From Halobacteria archaeon AArc-dxtr1 (GTDB lineage Archaea > Halobacteriota > Halobacteria > Halobacteriales > Natrialbaceae): a DNA stretch of 64,000 nucleotides. Made by a program: the position numbers and the translations under genes. The notes beneath the pieces were generated by a model. The model was not told the DNA's origin, searched no databases, and worked only from the letters and a program-made list of their open reading frames with translations. Location: positions 62,001 through 126,000 of the forward strand of contig JAOPJY010000001.1 of the NCBI GenBank assembly GCA_025517425.1, given 5' to 3'. Positions 27,770 to 37,003 of the stretch are shown one piece after another (within the stretch, counting starts at the first letter, position 1; every line of letters begins with the position of its first letter).

Positions 27770-28269
27770 GCTTTTGTGTGATAGATGTACGCTGGGTCGA
27801 GTCGGCTCGTAGAGGTGACGTCGAAATCCATGCCAACAGTACGATCTCTGCGGGCGACCGAATCACCCCAGTCTACTCCACGCCACCGACCCCTCCCAGT
27901 GAATCTGCACTCCGGGCGTATACCGGCCATCTGTATATTCCAGGAACGCACAACATCCATATAATGGTTTTATATTTATCCAAACACAAAGAGATGTGTT
28001 ATATTCCGGAAGCGTATTTTTCGAGGATCACGAATGCCGACGGCTCCGGTTGAAGGGCCAACGTAGGCAGTGAAGGATTGAGGATATTGGTCCGAAATCG
28101 CTCGTATGCAAAGACAACCCCCTTGTGGCCGAGTCAGCGTCTATTGTGGCCGAGCCAACAAATCGACCGAACGGAGATACCGGGGCACATTCATGAGTTT
28201 CTCAGTATGGGCCGAGACTAACGCTCTCCTATCCATAGAGAGACGATTCGTCGGTAAACTATGTCGTCC

Positions 28270-28291
28270 ATTACAACCATATGGTTGTAAT
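28270..28291. promoter_or_regulatory. Perfect 22-bp palindrome, likely regulator-binding site
   Basis: The halves ATTACAACCAT and ATGGTTGTAAT are exact reverse complements with no spacer. It lies 105 bp before the malectin gene start. A diverged copy with the same half-site pattern is at 9186-9207. A dimeric regulator site is the simplest reading. Confidence 0.55.
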
Positions 28292-28363
28292 TTACTCAGC
28301 TCAGAATCGTTCTCTTGTCGACTTGAAAAACAAACATCATAATATCGCTGACCATCTCCCCAA

Positions 28364-28371
28364 AAAATATA
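28364..28371 (+). promoter_or_regulatory. TATA box of the malectin lipoprotein gene
   Basis: AAAATATA is centred about 28 bp upstream of the ATG at 28396. Confidence 0.5.
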
Positions 28372-28395
28372 GCGGTCCACAACAATCAGAAACTG

Positions 28396-30771
28396 ATGAC
28401 GTTCGAAAATCGTAGCGATGGGAGTGAAAAGAGCGTTCAGATTGACACTAACAAACGTCTGTTTCTACGAGCAGCCGGTGCTGGTGGGCTGGTGGGGATT
28501 GCAGGCTGTCTCGGCGACGACGATGGTGGGGACGATACCGCCGATGACGGCAACGGGGACGACGACACCACGGGATCCGCCTCGTTTGAGGTTTCCGACG
28601 TCGATCCCGCAGAGATAACTGCCGGCGAGGGAGAGGCGATCGACGTGTCCGCAACGGTCTCGAATACCGGTGACGCAGAGGGCACACAGCTGATCCAGCT
28701 CATCGCCAACAACGAGATTCTCGACGAAGACGACCTAACGCTGTCCGACGGTGACGAGGAGACGGTGGCGTTCGAGCAGGTCGATACAGCCGGGTTGGCA
28801 GTCGGTTCGTACACCCTCACCGTCGCGAGCGAAGACGGCGAGGCTGAGGGTGAACTGAGCATCGTTTCCGACTACTTCTCGGTCTCTGACCTCGAGCCCG
28901 GTGATGTGACCATCGATCACGGCGATTCGTTCAATGTCGAAGCGACGGTTACGAACACCGGAGACGTCGAGGGGACACAGTCGATCCAGGTAGTCGTCGG
29001 TGGTGACACGGTCGACGAACAAGAGATCACGCTCGCGGAAGACGAGGATGAGACGGTCGTCGTCGAGGATATTGACACGAGCGAGTTCGGTGTTGGGAAC
29101 AATGACTACGCAGTAGCAAGTGACGACGATACCGCGAGCGCAGTTATGACGCTCGATGGGGGACTCGAAGCACCGTACGCGCTCGACACGGGCGGTATCG
29201 CCCACGACGAGACGATCGAAATCGAAGGACTCGTGTTCGACGAATCGCCGGAGGACAACGAGTTCGTTGAACCGGTATACGGCGGCAATTACACGGAGGA
29301 CTCGGGTCCGGTCGCCGCAGAGATCGCCGGGACGGAGTACGACGCGCTCTACCAGGCAGAAAGTCATGGGAACGACCTCGGATACGAAATCGGGATCCAA
29401 AACGGAACATATGATATCACCTTACACTTCGCCGAAATTTTCACCACAGCGATCGAGGAGGGCGAAGGCTTCCGCATATTCGACATCTACATCCAGGATG
29501 AGTTAGTGTACGAAGGGTTCGATATCCTGGCTATCGCTGACGGAAACGAGGCCGTCGTCGAAACGTTCCGTAACGTTGAGGTCACGGACAACGTCCTCCG
29601 GATCGAAACCGAGTGGGACCCCGACACGGAAGACCAAAATACGAAGTTCAGTGGCTTGGAGGTCCACCCGGCCCAGAACGAAGTTTCGGCCCCGTACGCG
29701 GTGAATCTCGGCGGCTCGGTCGAAGAGGAAGAGCCCCAGTCCAATCAGCCGGTTACGATCGACGGACTGCGGTTTGACGAGGTCCAGGATCCAGATGACG
29801 CTGAGTCAATCCCCCACCTGGAGATCTTCGGCGACCACCACCCCGACGAAGCCGACTTCTTCACACCACCGGCAAACAGAGGCGCTGAAACCGACGAAGA
29901 GATCGACGGAACGGATCACCCAGCGCTGTACCAGACGTACTTCTTCGGGAACAACTTCGGATTCGAGTTCGCCATCGAAGACGGCACGTACGACCTCGTG
30001 CTCCACAACAGCGAGAACTTCGCAGACGAGGAAGGTGGTCGAGTCTTCGATATTCTCGTCCAAGGCGAAATCGTCGCAGAGGAGTACGACATCTACGCGG
30101 AAGTCGGTGACTTTGCCGCCCACGAATTCGTCGTCGAAGACGTAGAAGTCGACGACGGGTCGCTGACGATCGAGACGGAAACGGTCGAAGATATGTCAAA
30201 ATTCGCCGGGATCGAGATTCGCGACCCGAACGGCGACGATAATGGTGACGACGAAGACGATAGCGAACCGGATCCCGTCTCCGTTCCATATGGACTGGAC
30301 GCCGGCGGTACCGAAAACGATGAAACGGTCGAAATCGACGGACTGGAGTTCGATGACTCGCCGGACGCCAACGACGCCGTCTCCGTGTTTGGGGACAGCG
30401 GCGGAACGAGTGGAATGGATCCGGACGATGACGAGACGGTGTTTGAAGGGACGGAGGACGACGTGTTGTATGCAAGCGAGATGAGCGGCGAAGACTGGGG
30501 GCTCGAGATCGGAATCGATGACGGCACGTACGACGTGACGCTGCACTTCTCGGACTGGCCGCACTTCGACGACAGAGAGCGGATCCAGAACGTCCTGCTC
30601 CAGGGAGAGGAGGTGCTCTCGGAGTACCACGTTGAAGACGGTGTCGCCCATCCCGAAACCTTCGAGGGCGTCGAGGTCACGGATGGCACGCTGGCGGTCG
30701 AATTCGAAGTCCATCCTGACTCCGACTCCAACACGAAAGTCAACGGGATCGAGATTCACGACGCGGAGTAA
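28396..30771 (+). CDS. Lipoprotein with two CARDB and three malectin domains
   Basis: A 791-residue protein. The signal has Lys20-Arg21 (NKRLFLR) instead of a strict Arg-Arg pair, with lipobox IAGC (Cys38) and an Asp/Gly linker. Two CARDB domains (about 60-150 and 155-255) are followed by three malectin-like domains (about 260-435, 437-610 and 635-791). Malectin landmarks appear in each: (A/V)PYALDTGG / YAVNLGG / YGLDAGG, ALYQAE-type, NGTYDITLHFAE / DGTYDLVLHNSE / DGTYDVTLHFSD and a terminal (F/V)(S/A/N)G(L/I)E. Malectin domains bind glucose-type disaccharides. It is a strong candidate for a sugar-capture protein at the cell surface. Confidence 0.85.
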   Translation: MTFENRSDGSEKSVQIDTNKRLFLRAAGAGGLVGIAGCLGDDDGGDDTADDGNGDDDTTGSASFEVSDVDPAEITAGEGEAIDVSATVSNTGDAEGTQLIQLIANNEILDEDDLTLSDGDEETVAFEQVDTAGLAVGSYTLTVASEDGEAEGELSIVSDYFSVSDLEPGDVTIDHGDSFNVEATVTNTGDVEGTQSIQVVVGGDTVDEQEITLAEDEDETVVVEDIDTSEFGVGNNDYAVASDDDTASAVMTLDGGLEAPYALDTGGIAHDETIEIEGLVFDESPEDNEFVEPVYGGNYTEDSGPVAAEIAGTEYDALYQAESHGNDLGYEIGIQNGTYDITLHFAEIFTTAIEEGEGFRIFDIYIQDELVYEGFDILAIADGNEAVVETFRNVEVTDNVLRIETEWDPDTEDQNTKFSGLEVHPAQNEVSAPYAVNLGGSVEEEEPQSNQPVTIDGLRFDEVQDPDDAESIPHLEIFGDHHPDEADFFTPPANRGAETDEEIDGTDHPALYQTYFFGNNFGFEFAIEDGTYDLVLHNSENFADEEGGRVFDILVQGEIVAEEYDIYAEVGDFAAHEFVVEDVEVDDGSLTIETETVEDMSKFAGIEIRDPNGDDNGDDEDDSEPDPVSVPYGLDAGGTENDETVEIDGLEFDDSPDANDAVSVFGDSGGTSGMDPDDDETVFEGTEDDVLYASEMSGEDWGLEIGIDDGTYDVTLHFSDWPHFDDRERIQNVLLQGEEVLSEYHVEDGVAHPETFEGVEVTDGTLAVEFEVHPDSDSNTKVNGIEIHDAE

Positions 30772-31028
30772 CCGGCGACAGCGCCGATCCCTACCGCTGT
30801 TCGGACGGTCTTACGACGCACCCCTCGCCGTTCGTCGAGGGCTAGCAGTTTTTCGTTGCCTCCTGCGGCGACATCACGGACATCCGTTCGTACTTCGCTA
30901 GCGATTCTTCGTCGTGACAGAATCTACCTACCTCGCGGCCGTCCACGGAGCGGACTGGGACCGAGAGGAGTCGGTGTGATGGTTGTTCCAACCGGAGAAC
31001 CCGTTTCAGATCGACACCCGAAAGACAC

Positions 31029-31040
31029 ATATACATAAAT
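31029..31040 (+). promoter_or_regulatory. TATA-like element before the broken lipoprotein
   Basis: ATATACATAAAT is centred about 26 bp before the ATG at 31060, so the promoter of this gene fragment still looks functional. Confidence 0.45.
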
Positions 31041-31059
31041 AATGGCAATATCTGCATAG

Positions 31060-31272
31060 ATGACGGTTAGAGATAGTGAGACAGCCGATGTAGCGGTCGC
31101 GAATAATCGTCGTCGGTTCCTCCGGGCAGTCGGAACTGGTGGGATCATCGGAGTGGCTGGATGTCTGGGCGACGCCGACGAAAATGGCGACGGCCAAATA
31201 GCCACAATAGTCGCGTCTCGAGACGCCTGTCGTCACGTCTCTCTCAGAGTGTCGACTCGTCCGATTCGATGA
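31060..31272 (+). pseudogene. Truncated Tat lipoprotein: signal peptide and linker only
   Basis: The 70-residue frame contains a complete Tat signal (Arg17-Arg19), lipobox VAGC (Cys35) and the start of a GDADENGDG linker. It then runs into sequence that is antisense to a CARDB remnant and stops. The body of the protein is missing. The promoter looks intact, so a stub may still be made. Confidence 0.6.
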
Positions 31273-31346
31273 CGACGTCGACGGAATCGGTCTCGTCCTC
31301 GCTGCTGACTGTGACCGTCCACTCCCCCTCGTCGTCGTCCAGGCAG
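31244..31346 (-). pseudogene. C-terminal remnant of a CARDB-domain gene, opposite strand
   Basis: The minus strand encodes LDDDEGEWTVTVSSEDETDS and VDVVIESDE followed by a stop at 31244-31246. It resembles the end of the CARDB domain of the phosphoesterase (HEGTWEIEVVSDDESDS). There is no start codon or upstream body: an in-frame stop lies just upstream. It is a relic facing the broken lipoprotein and overlaps its 3' end. Confidence 0.55.
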
Positions 31347-31570
31347 AGTTATGGAACCGATGTTCGTTCTACGGACAGTAACTATCGCATGATCCTCTCA
31401 TTATTTAAAAATTAACCCGTTCCTGTGGAACGCGGGGGCTCGTGTATTCCGACGGGACCGTACGCCACCACTGGCCGTCGAGTGCGTCGTCGCTTCTCGT
31501 GACAGAACAGATCGAGAGACGGTTAGCCCTATCCGAATCTATAAATGGATTCTATAAGTATAAGTGAGGT
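31273..31570. other. Intergenic region with relic and promoter
   Basis: About 300 bp. The first 75 bp belong to the CARDB relic; the rest is non-coding and ends with a TATA-like TCTATAAATG (about 31538-31547), about 30 bp before the ThuA fusion gene. Confidence 0.45.
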
Positions 31571-34144
31571 ATGGGTTCGCAGACCGAGCGTCTGAGACGG
31601 CGTGAGACATCACTACCAAGGCGGCAGTTGCTGATGGCGGCGGGCGGGACCGGTGCGGTAACGCTGGCTGGGTGTTTCGGGCTCGAGGAACTGGGCGACG
31701 ATGACGGGGCGTTCTTCGACGTTTCCGAGATTACCCCGACAGAGACGACTGCTTCGCAAGGCGAGTCGATCAACGTCTCTGCGACAATTACGAACACCGG
31801 GGACACATCGGCAACCCAGACGATCGAGTGCGATATTGACGGGACCGTCGTTGCAGACGAAGAGCTGACCCTGGCCGAGGGCGAATCTGAGACGGTTCAT
31901 TTCGACGAGATCAGTACATCGGATCTTGGTATCGAAACGCACACGTATCGAATTGCGAGCGACGACGACGAGAAAACAGGGGAACTGACGGTTCAAATCG
32001 AGGAGGTCAGTGTTCTCGTCTTTTCTGCGACCGACGAGACTCGTCGCGAGTCGATCGAAACGGGCAACGAGGCTATCGAAGCTCTCGCCTCAGACATTGC
32101 CGACGAGGTGAGCGCCAACGAAGTTACGATCGACGTCATCGAGGCTGATACCTCCGAGTTTCCGTCCAGCCACGACACCCTACAGGAGTACGACACTGTC
32201 GTCTGGAACAACACGACAGGTGCCGTTCTGAACGAAGAGCAGCGAATGGCGTTCCAGTGGTACATCCAAGGCGGGGGTGGGTTTGCCGGCATCCATGCTG
32301 CCGCCGAAACGCACCACGATTGGACGTGGTACGGCGAGCTGATTGGGGCTTACGCGGAGAACGCCCCCGACGTCCAGCCGGCCGACGTTCAGGTAACCGA
32401 CCGCAGTCACCCATCTACCAGCGATCTTCCCGCTCGATGGGAGGTCGAGGACGAGTGGTACGATTTCGACCAGAATCCTCGCGGTGACGTCCACGTCCTC
32501 GCGAGCGTCGACGAGCGAACGTACGACGGTGCAGCGATGGACGGCGGCCTCGCGGACCATCCGATCAGTTGGTGTCACGAATTCGATGGCGGTCGAGCGT
32601 GGTACACCGCGCGCGGCCACACGGAAGATGCGTTCGAGGAAACTCACTTCCTCGAGCATCTGAAAGGTGGTATTCTCTGGTCTGCAGGCGTTCTAGACGG
32701 CGGTGCGACGGGAACTGTGTGGGACCAGTTCACTGTCGAGTCGATCACCGACAACACCGGGGAGCCGATGAAACTGGACGTCGGACCGGACGGGCGTCTC
32801 TTCCACAGCAGCCGCCAGGGGGAACTCTTCATCACCGACCAGGAGTCGGGCGAAACGACGACCGCGCTCGTACTCGACGTCTACACCGGCGAAGAAGACG
32901 GCGTGCAGGGAATCAGTCTCGATCCGAATTTCGAGGAGAACGGCTGGATCTGGGTCTTTTACTCGCCCGCGGAGACGCCTGGCTCACCCTACGAGTACAG
33001 TCCATACGAGGTGGAACGAGCCTCCCAGTATCAGAATCTCCCCTACTGTCGGCTGTCTCGGTTCGACGTGGACGGTGAGACGATTGATCCGGATTCGGAG
33101 GTCGAAGTTCTTCGCGTGGAGATGCAACGCGAATCGTGCTGTCACGTCGCTGGCGACATCGTGTTCGACTCGGAGGGATACCTCTACCTCTCGATCGGAG
33201 ACGACACGAACCCGTTCGAATCCGACGGATACGCGCCGATCGACGAACGAGAGGGCAACGAGTACATCGATGCGCAACGAACGTCGGGGAACACGAACGA
33301 TCTACGGGGCAGTATCTTACGCATCCGCCCCGAAGACGACGGTTCCTACTCCATTCCTGAGGACAATCTGTTTCCCGAGGCGGAGTACGAAGAGGCGATC
33401 GCAGAGAGGCTGGTTCGTCCCGAGATCTACGTGCTCGGACTCCGAAATCCGTTCACGATGGCCATCGACCCGGAAACGGACGACCTCGTGTTCGGCGATT
33501 ACGGCGAAGGCGCCGGCGGGTGGAGCGACGAACGCGGGGCGCTCGGGCTGGTACAGTTCTATCGTACGTCGGAACCGATCTACGCTGGTTGGCCGTACTT
33601 TGCTGGACCGAACTACCCGTACACGGATTGGAACTTCGAGACCGAAGAGGTAGCGGGCGTCTTCGATCCGGAGCAACCGATCAATGACTCTCCGAACAAC
33701 GATGGACTGACAGAGCTCCCACCGGCGACCAAAGCGACACACTGGTACCCAATGACGTGGAACTCCTATACTGGTGGCGGTGAACCGGATTACATCGAGC
33801 TAGAGGCAGGTCCCGATACAATCCCGCATCCGGGAATTCCCGGGGGAAGCGGTGGGCCGATGACGGGACCGATCTATCGCCACGACGAGGAGTTTGCCGA
33901 CACGGCGCTTCCGGAGTACTACGATGGCAAACACCTGATTATGGACTACCACGATAACTGGACGCTCATCGCCACCTACGACGAGGATGACGAACCCCTG
34001 ACGGTCCACGAGTTTCTCCCCGAGCAGTTGCTACTGGAGTCACCCTTCTACGCGACGATTGGTCCCGAAGGACACCTCTACGTGATGGAGTACGGGGCCG
34101 GCGCTTCCAGTCCACAAATCTATAGAGTCTATCATGAAGAATGA
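31571..34144 (+). CDS. Tat lipoprotein fusion: CARDB, ThuA-like domain and PQQ-type sugar dehydrogenase
   Basis: An 857-residue protein with signal LPRRQLLM and lipobox LAGC (Cys35). A CARDB-like domain (about 46-145) is followed by a ThuA-like domain (about 146-375) with GFAGIHAAAETHHDW, EWYDFDQNPRGDVHVLA, DHPISWCHEFDGGRAWYT and a C-terminal GGILWSAG. From about 380 to the end there is a GSDH-type propeller with ESCCHVAGDIVFDSEGYLYL, GNTNDLRGSILRIRP, LGLRNPFTMA and AGWPYFAGPNYPY. ThuA works on 3-keto-trehalose-type sugars in bacteria, and GSDH propellers oxidise sugars, so a single surface protein combines both steps. Biochemistry of this exact fusion is inferred. Confidence 0.88.
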   Translation: MGSQTERLRRRETSLPRRQLLMAAGGTGAVTLAGCFGLEELGDDDGAFFDVSEITPTETTASQGESINVSATITNTGDTSATQTIECDIDGTVVADEELTLAEGESETVHFDEISTSDLGIETHTYRIASDDDEKTGELTVQIEEVSVLVFSATDETRRESIETGNEAIEALASDIADEVSANEVTIDVIEADTSEFPSSHDTLQEYDTVVWNNTTGAVLNEEQRMAFQWYIQGGGGFAGIHAAAETHHDWTWYGELIGAYAENAPDVQPADVQVTDRSHPSTSDLPARWEVEDEWYDFDQNPRGDVHVLASVDERTYDGAAMDGGLADHPISWCHEFDGGRAWYTARGHTEDAFEETHFLEHLKGGILWSAGVLDGGATGTVWDQFTVESITDNTGEPMKLDVGPDGRLFHSSRQGELFITDQESGETTTALVLDVYTGEEDGVQGISLDPNFEENGWIWVFYSPAETPGSPYEYSPYEVERASQYQNLPYCRLSRFDVDGETIDPDSEVEVLRVEMQRESCCHVAGDIVFDSEGYLYLSIGDDTNPFESDGYAPIDEREGNEYIDAQRTSGNTNDLRGSILRIRPEDDGSYSIPEDNLFPEAEYEEAIAERLVRPEIYVLGLRNPFTMAIDPETDDLVFGDYGEGAGGWSDERGALGLVQFYRTSEPIYAGWPYFAGPNYPYTDWNFETEEVAGVFDPEQPINDSPNNDGLTELPPATKATHWYPMTWNSYTGGGEPDYIELEAGPDTIPHPGIPGGSGGPMTGPIYRHDEEFADTALPEYYDGKHLIMDYHDNWTLIATYDEDDEPLTVHEFLPEQLLLESPFYATIGPEGHLYVMEYGAGASSPQIYRVYHEE

Positions 34145-34502
34145 AGAGATATAGTGTATGAACACATACAATATTTTTAAGCAAAAGCGACCCTGTGGTG
34201 AGAGTGGGTCGAAACAGTGGCTCTCGACCGGCAGCCATGTCGATCCAACGGGTGTCAGACACAACCGTCCGGAATGCCGTGGCTACCACCGTTGCTGGCC
34301 ACAGCAGTTCAGGACCATCACACTTGCACCATCAGTCTGTTCGCGATGACACCCGAACCACTTCTGGCTCGAAGGGGCTTACTCGGCCCCCCTCATCACG
34401 TTGAGATCGGTACGACTCTGTCGCCATCTTCTTATTTCAGTAGAAGTCTCTCAGAAAATATCTCCGTGTGCTGAGCAGGAACATTTTTAAAATACAGATA
34501 CT
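34145..34502. other. Intergenic region upstream of orc/cdc6, no gene seen
   Basis: About 358 bp. I looked for origin recognition box repeats and a DNA-unwinding element and saw no repeated ORB-like motif. A TTTTTAAAA element (about 34484-34492) precedes the orc gene. Confidence 0.4.
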
Positions 34503-35975
34503 ATGAGTAATGATATGGTTGATGAAGATTCCCACGCGCCTGCTGATGGGCACGGGAACCATCTAGATACCGACTCACCCCCTTCCACACTCGCGGCAAA
34601 TGAACGCACTCAATCGGGGAGTCACGACCAGAACTCCACGTCCACAGAGACCCAATCTATCGAAGAGATGATTCTCGAATTCGACAAGCAGGACAAGCTA
34701 ATCAAGGATCGTTCGCTTCTGGACTCTACAAAGGTCGTCAAGGAGGATCGGATCGTCGGTCGAGACGATCAGCTTCAGGACGTCACGAAGATGCTTCGCG
34801 TTGCTCTCGGAAACAACCGCCCCCCGAATCTCTTTCTGTATGGCCCTTCTGGCACCGGAAAGTCACTGATCACAAAAGCAGTCTGTAAAAACATTTCGCG
34901 TATCTGTGAGACGCGTGATATCCGGTTTGGCACGATCGAAGTGAACTGCCAGGATCTGGATACCCTTGGTGTGGCCGTCTACGAACTGGCCAAGCGTGCT
35001 GCAGAGGAGTCAGGAGACGAGGTACGCGTCCCCAAGCACGGGATTTCGACCAAGGAGAAGTGGAACGAACTCTACCGCATCGTCAACGAGAACTTCGATT
35101 CTGCGGTGTTCGTCCTCGACGAACTCGACATGCTCGTCGGTCGGCGCGACAAGGATGAGCCCGCATTTTCCCGACTCCTGTATCAACTCTCTCGGGCTGG
35201 TGCGAACAATGAGCTGTCTGCGTTCGTCTCTGTCGTTGCCATTTCGAACAACGTCAAAATGATGGAGTACGTCGGGAGCCGCGCGCTGAGTTCGTTTACT
35301 CCAGAGGACGTTCACTTCGACGATTACGATGCAAATCAGTTACAGGCGATCCTTCACCGTCGAAAAGATGCGTTTTACGAGGATGTCCTCGACGAAGACG
35401 TTATCCCGCTGGCATCTGCCTTCGCGGCACAGACACACGGCGACGCGCGAAAGGCGATCGATCTGATTCGCGTCGCTGGGGAACTCGCCGAGCGCGAGGG
35501 AGACACTCGTGTTCGCGAACAACACGTCCGGCGGGCCCAGGATAAAGTGGAAAAGAATCGTGTTCTTGAGGTTATACGCGGCATCAGCACGCAAAAGAAG
35601 CTGTGTCTGTACGCAACCGCCTCAGTCGCAGCTGAAACAAATACTGGCTCTGCCCGGAGCACAATCGGATATCACGTCTACCAGTACATTACGAGCTCGA
35701 TCGATGCAGATCAGTACCATCAAGAAACCTACGTGAATAAAATGAAGGAGTTAACGACGTACTCGCTGGTCGACTTCGAGCGTCGGAGTTACGGTCCGCG
35801 ATCGGGAATGTTCCTCGAATTCCAGTTTGCCGAGCGACCACAAACGATTCTGAACACACTTCGGGAAGATTCGCGGCTGGATATGGTGTCCCACGAGGAT
35901 GTCGTAGAAATTGTCACCACACAGTTACGCGATCAAAATACGCCGGCGAAGTCGAACGTTGATTGGCACGTGTGA
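34503..35975 (+). CDS. Orc1/Cdc6-family replication initiation protein
   Basis: A 490-residue AAA+ ATPase. An acidic, low-complexity N-terminal tail of about 50 residues is followed by the AAA+ core with Walker A GPSGTGKS (114-121), Walker B FVLDELDML (about 200) and sensor-type VVAISNNVKM. The C-terminal third is a winged-helix DNA-binding domain. Family members bind origins and load MCM; haloarchaea carry many paralogues, often in accessory regions. The TATA-like block lies 27 bp before the second ATG (34515), so that may be the true start. No origin repeats are visible beside it. Confidence 0.85.
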   Translation: MSNDMVDEDSHAPADGHGNHLDTDSPPSTLAANERTQSGSHDQNSTSTETQSIEEMILEFDKQDKLIKDRSLLDSTKVVKEDRIVGRDDQLQDVTKMLRVALGNNRPPNLFLYGPSGTGKSLITKAVCKNISRICETRDIRFGTIEVNCQDLDTLGVAVYELAKRAAEESGDEVRVPKHGISTKEKWNELYRIVNENFDSAVFVLDELDMLVGRRDKDEPAFSRLLYQLSRAGANNELSAFVSVVAISNNVKMMEYVGSRALSSFTPEDVHFDDYDANQLQAILHRRKDAFYEDVLDEDVIPLASAFAAQTHGDARKAIDLIRVAGELAEREGDTRVREQHVRRAQDKVEKNRVLEVIRGISTQKKLCLYATASVAAETNTGSARSTIGYHVYQYITSSIDADQYHQETYVNKMKELTTYSLVDFERRSYGPRSGMFLEFQFAERPQTILNTLREDSRLDMVSHEDVVEIVTTQLRDQNTPAKSNVDWHV

Positions 35976-36010
35976 ACGCGTTTCATGGCTGTGGGGAATA
36001 TATACAAAAC

Positions 36011-36020
36011 ATTATTATAT
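36011..36020 (+). promoter_or_regulatory. TATA box of the Gfo/Idh/MocA operon
   Basis: ATTATTATAT is centred 26 bp before the ATG at 36041, consistent with a leaderless operon transcript. Confidence 0.5.
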
Positions 36021-36040
36021 GCAACTGAGAAAGACAAGTT

Positions 36041-37003
36041 ATGCGAGTTGGTATCGCAGGAGCTGGCTTCATGGCTAGTACACACGCTACCGAGTATGCT
36101 GAGATGGATCTCGACGTTGTCGCCGTTGCATCACCCAGCGGTCCGGAGGAGTTCGTCGACGAATTTGGGTTTGAGGCTGACTCGTACACGGACGTCAGAG
36201 AGATGTGTCTTGATGCTGAAATAGACTTTCTCGATATTTGTACGCCGACGCACACACATCGAGACCTCGTCCAAACCGCCGCGGAAACCGGAGTCGATGT
36301 ATTCCTCGAGAAACCGATTGCGAGGACCCTCGATGACGCCCACGAGATCGTCGATATCGTGAACAGTTCCGGAATCGTTTGTATGGTCGGACACGTTGTC
36401 CGATTTATGCCAAGTCACGAGAACGCGCGCACCCTCGACGTCGGTGAACCCGGCGTCACTCGAGCCCGGCGAATGGCGCCATTTCCCGACTGGGGATCGG
36501 CCGACTGGTTTTCCGACCGCGACAAGAGCGGCGGAATCTTTGTGGATCTGGCAATCCACGACCTTGACTATCTGCGCTGGTGCTGGGGCGACGTCGAGCG
36601 CGTGTTTGCTCGACGGCACCGAGACGAGAAGTGCGAACACGGGTTCGTGACGCTTCGCTTCGAAAACGGTGCAGTGGGGTACGTCGAGGCGTCGTGGGCA
36701 CAGCCGGATTCTCGGCCGTTTACCGTCGAACTCGAGTTCGCCGGCGACGATGGACTCGTCGAATTCTCTTCGACGAACGAGATTCCGTACCTCGAGTGGG
36801 CAAACGGCGAGTGCAGTAAGGAAAGCCCAATTGCGAGAAACGGTTACCGACGTCAGCTCGAACATTTTGTAGACTGCCTCGAGAACGACACCGAACCGGC
36901 TGTGGGGCCCGAAGAGGCCCTCGCATCGTTGCGGTTGGCGCTGGCTGCCGAACGATCCGCAGAGCTGGGTGAATCCGTCGCCCTCAGCGAGGTGATCGCA
37001 TGA
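36041..37003 (+). CDS. Gfo/Idh/MocA-family sugar dehydrogenase (1)
   Basis: A 320-residue cytosolic oxidoreductase. The N-terminal Rossmann motif GIAGAGFMAS, the catalytic-lysine motif LEKPI and the His-Asp pair in DLAIHDLDYLRW are visible. Family members oxidise or reduce sugars and inositols with NAD(P), often at C3. It is the first gene of an operon with a second family member (4-base ATGA overlap) and a PIG-L deacetylase. In bacteria, such pairs act with ThuA and DUF1080 proteins in 3-keto-glycoside metabolism; both of those families occur upstream in this window. Confidence 0.85.
   Translation: MRVGIAGAGFMASTHATEYAEMDLDVVAVASPSGPEEFVDEFGFEADSYTDVREMCLDAEIDFLDICTPTHTHRDLVQTAAETGVDVFLEKPIARTLDDAHEIVDIVNSSGIVCMVGHVVRFMPSHENARTLDVGEPGVTRARRMAPFPDWGSADWFSDRDKSGGIFVDLAIHDLDYLRWCWGDVERVFARRHRDEKCEHGFVTLRFENGAVGYVEASWAQPDSRPFTVELEFAGDDGLVEFSSTNEIPYLEWANGECSKESPIARNGYRRQLEHFVDCLENDTEPAVGPEEALASLRLALAAERSAELGESVALSEVIA

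Larger units (their letters stand above)
27770..28395. other. Divergent intergenic region, 626 bp, with a perfect palindrome
   Basis: AT-rich in parts. It holds the former promoter region of the beta-helix relic, an 11-bp direct repeat TTGTGGCCGAG (at about 28122 and 28144), the 22-bp palindrome at 28270-28291 and the TATA box of the malectin gene. No gene is supported. Confidence 0.45.

Noticed and set aside
26700-28395. Transposon remnant around the beta-helix relic
   Set aside because: No transposase fragment, terminal inverted repeats or target duplication could be found; the disrupted frames are explained by a decayed beta-helix gene.
34145-34502. Replication origin beside orc/cdc6
   Set aside because: No repeated ORB-like elements or clear unwinding region seen; the gene alone does not prove an origin.
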